Shown here: positions 25,101 to 32,664 of the stretch, piece after piece
How the letters are laid out: every line of letters begins with the position of its first letter
How positions within the stretch are numbered: the stretch's first letter is position 1
From: Treponema sp.
Lineage (GTDB): Bacteria; Spirochaetota; Spirochaetia; Treponematales; Treponemataceae
Length of the DNA: 55,935 bases
NCBI GenBank assembly: GCA_017645785.1
Contig: JAGCNW010000048.1
Coordinates: forward strand, 1 to 55,935
Direction of reading: 5' to 3'
Program-made: the position numbers and the translations under genes
The notes under the pieces: generated by a model
What the model was told of the DNA's origin: nothing
The model's database searches: none
Seen by the model: the letters and a program-made list of their open reading frames with translations, nothing else

Positions 25101-25275
25101 AAATTTTTATGCAGGAATCGTCTGATGACGCAAACCATTTTCCGTCGCCGCTAAAAGAATAATCAATAATATGATCTCCGTGGCCTTCCTGATAAATAAA
25201 GCCGCTAACAGCATCCGCAAAAAAAGAAGAATCCAGAAGCAAAACCAACAACATAAAAAACAAAAATTTCTTCAT
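22144..25275 (-). CDS. Exported beta-propeller/caspase (C14) protein with EF-hand loop
   Basis: A 1043-residue protein. A signal peptide (MKKFLFFMLLVLLLDSSFFA) precedes a large WD40-like propeller region (about 30-620) with many short repeats such as YSFSGDGKWFASSDDSCIKI. Next comes the linker GDWLLYTPEGYYCGTDW found in bacterial propeller-caspases, a beta-sandwich-like stretch, and a caspase domain from about 795 (SLYVLAVGVNQYRDGSLRLK). The catalytic pair is H880 in LSGHGT and C932 in LDTCNSGAF. Behind it, DSNGDGFVSLQE (995-1006) is a canonical EF-hand loop. It is a paralogue of the protein at 28430-31612, with the caspase half far more conserved than the propeller. Family knowledge says such proteases cut after Arg or Lys; substrates here are unknown. 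Confidence 0.9.
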   Translation of the reverse strand: MKKFLFFMLLVLLLDSSFFADAVSGFIYQEGHGDHIIDYSFSGDGKWFASSDDSCIKIWEVESGKLLRTIDADSAGISLNNDGNYLLYTIVKYPGDHTTSKVMLYDVVNDTTSVFEDMTVYQEWASSAKASFSPSGKYVFIRGRIYDFASRKIILSFSCGSSKQIVWKPDEKKIVVGATEYSVLTGKQTARFSAETSNYNLPPVAYSKNGDYIAVGNKEITVLDSQSYGSLFKIDTRAKYKYNYGRSFVSFDCNDNIHAQKDGVFDLFSGKKLYGVSGLCDPQGNVAAVFDDMGAVSFYDTRTMKSKNNLAGKFDNILLSSYSPFSKSLLLSTAGGKTLLFDTENFSLSVLGQTKNIYERYQFANNESCSKGGRYVSYRNLAGDICVYDIKAKKELFVFEGTSAFEKTAAFACDGSCFYASSKDKLRVWELKKGKLVKEILYNGKFTNGFGKVVYIPKYGRILNLSSEYFHGKLEALDGRGNFVKYLSIRQVDDFYYNDVVDSIDVLYDAGIGLYNANSLELEGSIGIEVPRGNRIASSNDGVYVGIISYGSFCLYDRKSLKLACKIDVGDAEYADMNLHFSDDSKYAYTVTNKGFKIWSVKKQKLLATAIVVKDGDWLLYTPEGYYCGTDWAIKNLVHLSKGKTIIGIEQFAEVLFRQDLVLAKIRDDSSDVLPIPNISALAASGDAPVCAFVNPPNVSSSRDVTLSFSVEDMGGGIGAVYLSLNGKIVQVADESRSLSLDGAEKSKKMQRTEYQWVISLQNGDNAVEVFAMNAAGKIEGVHATCNIKWQGATSKPSLYVLAVGVNQYRDGSLRLKYSVPDATGVAQAFQKITGKLYQSVNVVTLIDENVNSDGLKKTFDSISAKVTADDVFIFYLSGHGTTHDGDYYFIPVDFRYRDSSSVVNSAVSKQFLQDNLRKIKAQKTLVVLDTCNSGAFISGGARGMSDKTAVDRLSRSTGQAIISASTDSQVAMEGYSGHGILTYVMLNGLSGKADSNGDGFVSLQELSSYIGDQVPELSFKKWNYEQVPWIELKKQDFPLVGK

Positions 25276-25293
25276 AACACAGTCTCCCCTTTG

Positions 25294-27039
25294 CTAAAAT
25301 GTCCATTTGTTAAGCTTTTCTTTTGCCCAGTCGCTGCCCAATTGGACCGATTTTTGCAAATATTCTCTTGCCTTTAATTTGTCCACAGGAACCCCGCATC
25401 CGTAATAATAAATAAGAGCCAAATTACCAATTGCCGTGCTGTTAGATTTTTCCGCGGCCTTTTCCCACAAGGTCTTGGCCTTGGCGTAATCAACGACAAC
25501 GCCATCTCCGTTGTAATAAAGAACGCCTAGCAAAAGCTGAGCGTTGTCGTTGCCCATAGCAGCACCTTTCTCAAACCATTTTTTGGCGGCAACATAATCC
25601 TTTTTTTTATAATAGATGTTCCCCTTTGTAAAATAATCCTCGCCCGTAACGCCAAGCCCTCGTTCAAAAAGAGAGTCAAGGGCTGCAACGGCTTCCTGCA
25701 ACGGAGAGGCTTTGTTATATAATTCAAGAGCCCTTGAATAATTTTGCTGAACGCCCCAGCCTTTCTCATAAAGAACGCCAAGATTGTAGTTCGCTTTTTT
25801 TGCCGCGTCGCCGTAGCCGCCAGCGACGCTTTCGTAGCACTCTATTGCCTTTTCATAATTTTTGGAAGTTCCAACCCCATCCCTGTACATATCACCCAAA
25901 ATATTAGCGCAGGAGGTATTTCCTCTTGCAAAGGCTTTGTCAAAATAAGAGAAAGCAAACGAAAGGTTCTTTTTAACGCCAGTACCATCGAAATACATTT
26001 GTCCAATTTTATACATCGCTTTGTGATCACCTTGGTCTGAAGCCTTTTTATAAAGCCCAATCGCGGCCGAAAAATTGCCGGCGGAATAAGCCTCGTCGCC
26101 GCGCGCGATGTAATTAAAGGGATCTTTCACTTCAAAGGATGAAAGCAGCGCTCCACTTCTTCCGTCCCAAATTTTTACGATTCCATATTCTCGATTGCAA
26201 GTGAATATGTTTCCGTTGGAAGCGACAAATATCGACAATTGATATGGGCTACCGTGATTCAAGACAAATATTTCCGCGCCATCGGAGATTGAATAACAGT
26301 GAACTCCGTCTTCTTCAGGAATCAAAACTCCCCTGTCGTCTCTAGTAAAGGCTCCGCCATGTGCGTGCTTCGTAAATTGAGCGACTTTTTTCCATGTCGC
26401 AGTTTCATAAACATTCAAGCCGCAAGCGACATACCTTCCAGTATAACTACAAAGCGGATTGGTTAAGATTACATCGCCCGAGGGACTGCCTTCCAAATTG
26501 GCGACAGTGGTCCATTTGTCGGCGTCAACAACTTCGCAACCTAATTCATATTGAAAAATCCATGCGTTCTTTTGGCGCAAAAAATCCGCTCCCATAATAT
26601 GGCGCCAAGTAATGTATTCTCCGTCAGGAAGACTAAAAAACCACTTTCCTATATAATCGCCTCCGCCATCCCTACTGAGCATAATGCAATTGTCATTTGG
26701 ACTTATCGTCATGGCATGCCATTCATGGTCGATTGAGCCGACTTCTTTGCCAGTCGAAGTTTCAACTATATAGAAATTTTTTTCGTTTCGTTGGCCGTCC
26801 CAGCACAATTTATACTTTCCGCTATCCGTATAACAGGCACATTGCTCCTTGTGTTCGACAAGCTCCATTTTTCCAGACAAAGCGTTGTACACATATTCAT
26901 GCGTTCTTTTCCAATGGTTAAAAACGCAATGCAATTCATTCTTCTGATAATTGAATTCAAATTCAACATTGTCGCAAAAAGCCGTTTCCAAACATAAAAT
27001 CGAAAGCGACAAAAAAACTAGAAAAACCTTTCCCATCAT
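25294..27039 (-). CDS. Exported propeller-like and Sel1-repeat protein
   Basis: A 581-residue protein. The signal peptide (KVFLVFLSLSILCLETAFC) is followed by a propeller-like region (about 25-320; NNHWKRTHEYVYNA, TISPNDNCIMLSRDGGGDYI, IVKIWDGRSGALLSSFEVKD). The C-terminal half (about 330-575) is a run of Sel1-like TPR repeats, e.g. AMYKIGQMYFDGTGVKKNLS, YNLGVLYEKGWGVQQNYSRA and IGNLALIYYYGCGVPVDKLK. Sel1 repeats are protein-binding scaffolds. It lies 18 bases upstream of the propeller-caspase gene on the same strand and may present substrates to, or hold, that protease; this is inference. GGAGG precedes the ATG. Confidence 0.88.
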   Translation of the reverse strand: MMGKVFLVFLSLSILCLETAFCDNVEFEFNYQKNELHCVFNHWKRTHEYVYNALSGKMELVEHKEQCACYTDSGKYKLCWDGQRNEKNFYIVETSTGKEVGSIDHEWHAMTISPNDNCIMLSRDGGGDYIGKWFFSLPDGEYITWRHIMGADFLRQKNAWIFQYELGCEVVDADKWTTVANLEGSPSGDVILTNPLCSYTGRYVACGLNVYETATWKKVAQFTKHAHGGAFTRDDRGVLIPEEDGVHCYSISDGAEIFVLNHGSPYQLSIFVASNGNIFTCNREYGIVKIWDGRSGALLSSFEVKDPFNYIARGDEAYSAGNFSAAIGLYKKASDQGDHKAMYKIGQMYFDGTGVKKNLSFAFSYFDKAFARGNTSCANILGDMYRDGVGTSKNYEKAIECYESVAGGYGDAAKKANYNLGVLYEKGWGVQQNYSRALELYNKASPLQEAVAALDSLFERGLGVTGEDYFTKGNIYYKKKDYVAAKKWFEKGAAMGNDNAQLLLGVLYYNGDGVVVDYAKAKTLWEKAAEKSNSTAIGNLALIYYYGCGVPVDKLKAREYLQKSVQLGSDWAKEKLNKWTF

Positions 27040-27109
27040 CTAACCTCCCTAAAAAAAACGATATATTACGAATTTACACCATTTTGGCTATAACTCATTT
27101 GTTCATGAC
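27040..27109. other. AT-rich intergenic stretch upstream of the 25294-27039 gene
   Basis: It contains the GGAGG site of the propeller/Sel1 gene and AT-rich sequence with a weak TAATAT. No clear -35 partner and no terminator hairpin are visible. Confidence 0.35.
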
Positions 27110-27214
27110 TTAAAAATCAAAGTATGCTCCAATTTTCCTTGCATAGAACATACATATGTCCATACATGCCATCGCAACGCAAAAAAAGGCTACAAAAAGA
27201 AATATTTTTTTCAT
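27110..27214 (-). CDS. Tiny exported peptide or lipoprotein, 34 residues
   Basis: The frame starts at ATG 27214 behind GGAGGAAGGCT, a strong ribosome-binding site. It reads MKKIFLFVAFFCVAMACMDI and then MFYARKIGAYFDF after a few residues. The N-terminus looks like a lipoprotein signal or a single transmembrane helix; VAMAC is a possible lipobox. It sits between two Sel1 genes on the cluster's strand. It could be a small lipoprotein, an inhibitor or membrane peptide of the cluster, or a leftover signal sequence of a decayed gene. Confidence 0.5.
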   Translation of the reverse strand: MKKIFLFVAFFCVAMACMDICMFYARKIGAYFDF

Positions 27215-27242
27215 AGCCTTCCTCCATAAGAATCTTATATTG

Positions 27243-28403
27243 TCAATCCGCGCAATAATCTTTTAACGCTCCGGCAAAGTTGCCTAAAATTCTAAAATAA
27301 TAATCCAGTGAAGCGTTCAAATTGTCCGCGTGGATTCCTCCAGCGTAAGACAAATAATACTCCGCCCTAAAAGCGTCCTCGTCGTAGCACATAATCAAAA
27401 AGATTTGCTTTTGGTTCCAGCCGTTGGCGATATCAACGCATTCGTTTTTATCCAACTTTTTTGCGGGAACGACATACGACACCAAGCAAATAAGCTGGCG
27501 CTCCGGCTCAAACGTAATGTAAATTGAATTGTTGTTAAAGGCGATAACGTTTTTTTCTTCGTCAACCGAAGAAATCGCGTCAAGGTATTTGGAAGCCAAA
27601 AGCTTTTTTACGTTCTTTGCGTTGACTTCTTCGGCAAAAAGAGATTTTTGTCCTTTTATGTTTTCCAAAAGCGAATAAAGGCCGCGGGCTTCCTCCACGC
27701 TCATCGCATTCGCAGGCTCCGCTTGGGGCAGCTCTGAAAGCAGTTTTTTTGCGTCCTCGTTTCCTTGCGCGGCGGAACGAGCAAGCCACTTTTTTGCGTT
27801 TAGAATCGCGTCGCGGTATTCTCCGGCTTTTTTGGGATTGGCGCATTCGGCGTAGTATTTTCCAACCCAATACTGGGCTTTGGGATTTCCGTAGCGGGCG
27901 GGCGTCATGTAGCTTGCGCAAGCGAAGATTCCCACGCCCTTTCCGTAGTTCAAGGCGTACTCAACGCGGCGCATCTCGCCTTCTTTCATCCATTCGTCCA
28001 TCGTCTTTTCTTGGTCAAAACAGTCCAAGGGCTGCGGCGTCTCCAATTCCTTTAGCGCCCACTCTTCCGCAAAGTCCTGCTCGGGAAACGCGCCGTGGCG
28101 TTTAGCTTCTGTATAATATTTCCAGGCGACGGCCTCATCTTTTTGAACGCCTTTACCCGTCATGTAAAGGTGACCCAACAACCTAAAAGCCATCGGCTCG
28201 TCCGCTTCACAAGCGCGCTTGTAGCAGTCAAAAGCCTTTTCGTAACTTTGCGTAAAGCGGTCGCCGGAACGGTAAAGCTCCGCCATCTGGTAATGCGCGC
28301 GCCCTTCGTTCACAAGACTTATTTGCGCGCAAAGCGGAACAACAGTGCCGCCAAAAAACGCCGTCGAAAAGAGAACAGTTCTTAATAAACGAATCGCTTT
28401 CAT
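27243..28403 (-). CDS. Exported Sel1-repeat protein
   Basis: A 386-residue protein starting at ATG 28403 (MKAIRLLRTVLFSTAFFGGT; GGGGGTG seven bases upstream). A longer in-frame extension reads back into the neighbouring caspase gene and is rejected. After the signal peptide (to about VVPLCAQ) come Sel1 repeats: GRAHYQMAELYRSGDRFTQS, AFRLLGHLYMTGKGVQKDEA and, further on, YWVGKYYAECANPKKAGEYR. The C-terminal 130 residues (from about ARGLYSLLENIKGQ) form a separate domain I do not recognise. It lies downstream of the second propeller-caspase by 26 bases. Confidence 0.85.
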   Translation of the reverse strand: MKAIRLLRTVLFSTAFFGGTVVPLCAQISLVNEGRAHYQMAELYRSGDRFTQSYEKAFDCYKRACEADEPMAFRLLGHLYMTGKGVQKDEAVAWKYYTEAKRHGAFPEQDFAEEWALKELETPQPLDCFDQEKTMDEWMKEGEMRRVEYALNYGKGVGIFACASYMTPARYGNPKAQYWVGKYYAECANPKKAGEYRDAILNAKKWLARSAAQGNEDAKKLLSELPQAEPANAMSVEEARGLYSLLENIKGQKSLFAEEVNAKNVKKLLASKYLDAISSVDEEKNVIAFNNNSIYITFEPERQLICLVSYVVPAKKLDKNECVDIANGWNQKQIFLIMCYDEDAFRAEYYLSYAGGIHADNLNASLDYYFRILGNFAGALKDYCAD

Positions 28404-28429
28404 AAAGACACCCCCATACATCAAAACAA

Positions 28430-31400
28430 TCACTTTCCCACCAGCGGGAAATTCTGTTTGCGGCGATCTATCCACGGAATCTGTCGGTAGGCCCACTTGC
28501 TGTAGCTCAATTCAGGAACGGTGTCTTCTATGTAATCGCAAAGCTCGCGCAAAGTCACAAAACCGTCCTTATCCCTGTCGGCCTTTCCGTTAAGAGCGTC
28601 GAGAACAACATAGGTGAAAATTCCATGTCCCTCATAGCCTTCCATCGCGTATTGCTCGCTTGTGGCGGCTGAGATTATCGCCTGCCCAGCGTCTTTTGAC
28701 AAACGCGCCGCTCCTCCGTCGGAGCTTGAATAGCCTTCCGCTATGAAGGAGCCGGAATTGCAAGTGTCCAGCATTATCAGGGACTTTCCTGCTTTAATCG
28801 AATAGAAGTTGTCCAAAAGGAACTGCTTGCTTACAGCGTATTTTCGTACCGCGTCCGAACCGACGTTTTGGAAATCGACCGGTATGTAATAATAGTCTCC
28901 GTCTTCTTGCGTTCCGTGGCCGGACAAATAGAACACGAACACGTCGTCGGGTTGGACTTTTGCCGCCAAATCCTTAAAGGCTTTCTCGATGTCAGCCTTA
29001 TTGGCCTTTTGGTCAAGCAGCGACACGACGTTGACGCTTTGGTAAAGGGAGCCCTTCTTTGTCATGAACGCGTTCGCTATGGCGGCGGCGTCAGGAACCG
29101 CATACTTTAAGCGAAGATTGCTGTCCCGATATTCGTTTACGCCGATGACAAGCGCGTGAAGGCTGGGCTTGGACTGCGCGCCCTCCCATTTGACAGAAGC
29201 CTTTGCGTGAAGGCTTTCTATGAAGCCAGACGAATTGGTCGCGTATGCCTCGATTAAATTGTAGCCGTTTGAAAGGGTCAGCGTATGGCTGTAAATTTTT
29301 TTTTCGTCGGAAGCCGAGCTTGTGATCAGAGCGCCAGAAAGAGCGAGTTTTCTTGAACGGTCTTGCAGCAAGACCGGCTTGCCGTTGAGGGCTACGTAAA
29401 CCTTTCCAAGTCCGCCGCTCCGCTCTTCCACGGAAAATTTTACCGTCACGTCGCGATTGTCGGACTTTGCGGGAGCGTATTCAATCTCTACCAAAGGCGG
29501 CTCGCCGGAAGCCGAAAGGTCCGCAAGCTTTACGCCATTTTTTTTCTTGAACAAATCACGACTTTCCATCTTTGCGGCGACCAAATCCGGCCTGTAAAGA
29601 ACTTCCGCATACTGGCCAAGCTCGCTGACTTTCATTCCGTCAACCATGTGAACGAACTCCGAAGCGCCAATTTCCGTTCCGCAAAAATAGCCTTCCGGGA
29701 TATACGAAAGCCACTCGCCGTCCTCGTCCATCATAAGGCGAGCTATAAGCTGGCCGGTCTTTACGGAATAAACTTTTAAATCCCTCGCCGGACCGCATCC
29801 TGTATAAAGCCTTTCATTGTCCTTCGAAAGGAAATGCTGATTCCCCAAATCAACGTCGAATGACTTTATATCTTTGCCAGCCTCGACATCATACAAAACA
29901 CACTTGTCACCTCTGCAAAGAGCAAAGTATTTCTCGTCATCAGAAAAACACATGGGGTTCCACCCATCTACACTATTTACAATTTTAAAATTGTCAGTTT
30001 CATATATATGGATTACTCCGTTTCTGAAATCATGCAAGGCAAGATACTTTCCATGAGGAGAAAACACAGGTTCATCGCCTTTTAGCGTAACAAGTTTATT
30101 TTTTTTGCAATCATAAACGCATGCATCCACAAAAGAAGGAGCATTAGCATAGTAATTTCCGTCAAGGCTTGCGACCAACTGTCCCGGCTGTTTCAACTTA
30201 TCCAAAGATGGTTTAAACGATTTTACGATTTTTTTCTTTGTCACATCATAAACATTCGCCACATTTGATTTTCTGTCCACATAAGCAAAATATTGGCTTG
30301 AGGCTCTTTCGTAAAAATCTATCCAACCGCTATTTACAACACAGACTTTTTCATCTTCCTGCGCGTTAAGAAAACTGCGCGCGTAAATCGCAATTTTTTT
30401 TCCTTCATACTTTTGATAATAAAAACCGTCTTCAAAAATTGCCACATTATCATTTCTAATAGGAACGGAAGTTATTTTCTGCAATTTATTGTTGAATATT
30501 GAGACATTCCTATTCGCCATGCAATAAATTCCTTCGCTTTTAGGATAATACAAACATTTACGCAAATCGGACTTTGAATCAAAAGACGCAATTTTCTGAT
30601 TGTTCTCTGAGGAAAAAAGAACCGCCTCAAAAAAGTCTGCCATCACATATGTTTTTCCGTCAGGCGAAAAGTCAAAGTTATCGCAATAATTAAATAGGCC
30701 CGTGTCCTGAATTTTAACTTTTTTGAGCAAAACGGGCTTTTTTGAATTTTCCAAGTCAAAAGTCCATACATTCAAATCGCTTTTTCCAGCCTTTACCATA
30801 ATCATATTTTGACCGCAAAATTTCACGCATGGATATTCCCCGCCCACAGAAAAAGTCTTTGAAACGCCCGTCAACAAAGATCCGACACAAACCATTTCTT
30901 TGTCGCCACTAACAAGGTAAGTACGGCCGTCAGGACTTGCCTCGACACGAAAACCCCGCCAGTCTGAACTTAACAAATTGGAATTAATAAAAGCGGCCTT
31001 GCCGTCATGAATATTATAGACACCAACCTTAGATCCAACTTTTATCAAACGCGTTCCAACGCCGTCTTCTTTTGAATTTTTCTCGCAAGCAAAAGCGATA
31101 GTCGCCCTCTCAGAAATATATGTATTCAACTTATACAAGAGTTTGTCTGTTTTTGCGCTATAAATGTTAACGTCGCATTCGTCTGCGCTTGGCGCGATTG
31201 CGTAAAAAAAACCGTTTTGCGAATACGCAACGCAGAAACCTCTTTTGTCTATATCCCCCCAAAAAACGTCAATTTCATTACCAGTCAACACATCCGCTTT
31301 CTTAAAAAAACCGTCTGGAGAAACATAAATAAGATAGCGTCCGTCCGGCGAAATGTCACAACAATTCCGTTTTGAAAAAAGCGTCGGGGCGCTAATATTA

Positions 31401-31612
31401 AACGACCTAACCAACATTCCGCTTTTTACATCCCAAACCTTCGCAGACCCTGCGTCAAACGAAAGCAAAAAATTTCCATCTTGTGAGTACTTTAAATTTT
31501 CAAGGCTTCCGTTATGGGTTTCTTGCGCGACCAGACGCGGTTCCGCCCACGCGCTCGCGGCGAAAACAAGAAGAGCGATTGTTAAAAGCAAAAATTTGTT
31601 TTTCATATTCAT
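28430..31612 (-). CDS. Exported beta-propeller/caspase (C14) protein with EF-hand loop, paralogue 2
   Basis: A 1060-residue protein built like the one at 22144-25275: signal peptide (MKNKFLLLTIALLVFAASAWA), propeller region to about 640, linker GEWLSYIPEGYFCGTEIGAS, then a caspase domain starting SLHALVIGVNEYRDSNLRLK. H899 lies in LSGHGT and C951 in LDTCNSGSF. The EF-hand loop DRDKDGFVTLRE is at 1012-1023. The C-terminal half is GC-richer than the N-terminal half: one 60-base line at 29341 counts 53 percent GC, one at 30241 counts 35 percent. This hints at recombination between cluster copies or relaxed change in the propeller. AAGGAG is eight bases before the ATG. Confidence 0.9.
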   Translation of the reverse strand: MNMKNKFLLLTIALLVFAASAWAEPRLVAQETHNGSLENLKYSQDGNFLLSFDAGSAKVWDVKSGMLVRSFNISAPTLFSKRNCCDISPDGRYLIYVSPDGFFKKADVLTGNEIDVFWGDIDKRGFCVAYSQNGFFYAIAPSADECDVNIYSAKTDKLLYKLNTYISERATIAFACEKNSKEDGVGTRLIKVGSKVGVYNIHDGKAAFINSNLLSSDWRGFRVEASPDGRTYLVSGDKEMVCVGSLLTGVSKTFSVGGEYPCVKFCGQNMIMVKAGKSDLNVWTFDLENSKKPVLLKKVKIQDTGLFNYCDNFDFSPDGKTYVMADFFEAVLFSSENNQKIASFDSKSDLRKCLYYPKSEGIYCMANRNVSIFNNKLQKITSVPIRNDNVAIFEDGFYYQKYEGKKIAIYARSFLNAQEDEKVCVVNSGWIDFYERASSQYFAYVDRKSNVANVYDVTKKKIVKSFKPSLDKLKQPGQLVASLDGNYYANAPSFVDACVYDCKKNKLVTLKGDEPVFSPHGKYLALHDFRNGVIHIYETDNFKIVNSVDGWNPMCFSDDEKYFALCRGDKCVLYDVEAGKDIKSFDVDLGNQHFLSKDNERLYTGCGPARDLKVYSVKTGQLIARLMMDEDGEWLSYIPEGYFCGTEIGASEFVHMVDGMKVSELGQYAEVLYRPDLVAAKMESRDLFKKKNGVKLADLSASGEPPLVEIEYAPAKSDNRDVTVKFSVEERSGGLGKVYVALNGKPVLLQDRSRKLALSGALITSSASDEKKIYSHTLTLSNGYNLIEAYATNSSGFIESLHAKASVKWEGAQSKPSLHALVIGVNEYRDSNLRLKYAVPDAAAIANAFMTKKGSLYQSVNVVSLLDQKANKADIEKAFKDLAAKVQPDDVFVFYLSGHGTQEDGDYYYIPVDFQNVGSDAVRKYAVSKQFLLDNFYSIKAGKSLIMLDTCNSGSFIAEGYSSSDGGAARLSKDAGQAIISAATSEQYAMEGYEGHGIFTYVVLDALNGKADRDKDGFVTLRELCDYIEDTVPELSYSKWAYRQIPWIDRRKQNFPLVGK

Positions 31613-31645
31613 AAAGGCGACTCCTTGACTCGCGCGTATTTTTTT

Positions 31646-32647
31646 CTATCTTTTCTTTTCTATCTTGTAGTTGATTGTCGCGCTTTCGGCCGTGGCGCTG
31701 CCGCCTGACAATGACAAACCGCGGGTGCCGGACTTGACGGACATCATCTTCTTTTGATTGGGAAGCTCGCTGGCGGAATTGGCGGCGTAAACGACAACCT
31801 TTTCGTTTCCGTACATTCCTTCGTCAACGCGCAAAACGGCGCCCTGCAAGTCCGGGAAAATGCGGCTTTCGCCGGCGCGGATAAAATCATTGCTTATCGG
31901 AAGCCATTCCTCCTGGCCCTTCGCGTCCACGCACAAAATCGCAAGGTAAGCGTTCTTTGAAGACTCCACCCTAAAGCGAATCGCGTCGCCCGGATGCACG
32001 ACAGTAACGGGATTACCGTCCGCGTCAATCATAACCGCGTTGAGCGTGGCGCCGGAAGAGGTTTTTCCCAAAAGTTTTGACGAACTGTCTTGGACGACAG
32101 TCTTTTTGTTCAGCTTTACGACAGGACGCGGACTCTTTTTAGATTTGTCAATCAAGTATTTTACGTCGGGATCTTTCGCCTTTATCTTTCCCTTCCAAGA
32201 CGAATACTGCTTTAGCGACTCCGTATTGAGAGCGGTGATGATAAGCTGGTAGCCGCCCGCCACATCGCTAAAATTTCCCTTTACGACGCAGTCATATCCC
32301 AAACGGGCAAATTCTTGCATGGTTTCGTCGGTAACCTCTCCAGTTCGATTGTATTCAATTTCGTTGCGGGTAAGCGCCGCGGCAAATTCGTCGCGGGTTA
32401 CGACATTGACGGAATCAAGCTTCTTTACGAACCAATGGTTCAGTTCGTCAACGATATGGTCGGACAAAGCCCAAAACTCCGTCTCAACGTCAACGACCGC
32501 AATGGTCTTTACCTTTCCGTCAATTCCTTGGCAGATTTCATCCGCGCAAACCTTGAGCATTTCGTCAAATTCCAAGTCCTTTGCGTGAACGGAAGCCGCC
32601 GCAAAAAGCGCCGCGATCAAAGCGGCAATAGCAATCTTATTTTTCAT
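31646..32647 (-). CDS. Exported CsgG-like/DUF4384 protein
   Basis: A 333-residue protein with signal peptide MKNKIAIAALIAALFAAASVHA. The N-terminal half (about 30-165) resembles the CsgG/LpoB-type alpha-beta domain of envelope proteins: VKTIAVVDVETEFWALSDHI, NVVTRDEFAAALTRNEIEY, then ETMQEFARLGYDCVVKGNFS. The C-terminal half (about 205-310) matches DUF4384: GDAIRFRVESSKNAYLAILC, EEWLPISNDFIRAGESRIFP, then DEGMYGNEKVVVYA. DUF4384 is often fused to or encoded beside caspase domains in other bacteria to my knowledge. It follows the LPP20 gene by 17 bases with AAGGAGA upstream. It may assemble on the outer membrane or at the periplasmic face as a platform for the caspases. Confidence 0.85.
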   Translation of the reverse strand: MKNKIAIAALIAALFAAASVHAKDLEFDEMLKVCADEICQGIDGKVKTIAVVDVETEFWALSDHIVDELNHWFVKKLDSVNVVTRDEFAAALTRNEIEYNRTGEVTDETMQEFARLGYDCVVKGNFSDVAGGYQLIITALNTESLKQYSSWKGKIKAKDPDVKYLIDKSKKSPRPVVKLNKKTVVQDSSSKLLGKTSSGATLNAVMIDADGNPVTVVHPGDAIRFRVESSKNAYLAILCVDAKGQEEWLPISNDFIRAGESRIFPDLQGAVLRVDEGMYGNEKVVVYAANSASELPNQKKMMSVKSGTRGLSLSGGSATAESATINYKIEKKR

Positions 32648-32664
32648 ACCATTCTCCTTGTAAA

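Noticed and set aside
28404..28496. N-terminal extension of the Sel1 gene at 27243
   Set aside because: It would read into the 3' end of the propeller-caspase gene; the internal ATG has a ribosome-binding site and a signal peptide.
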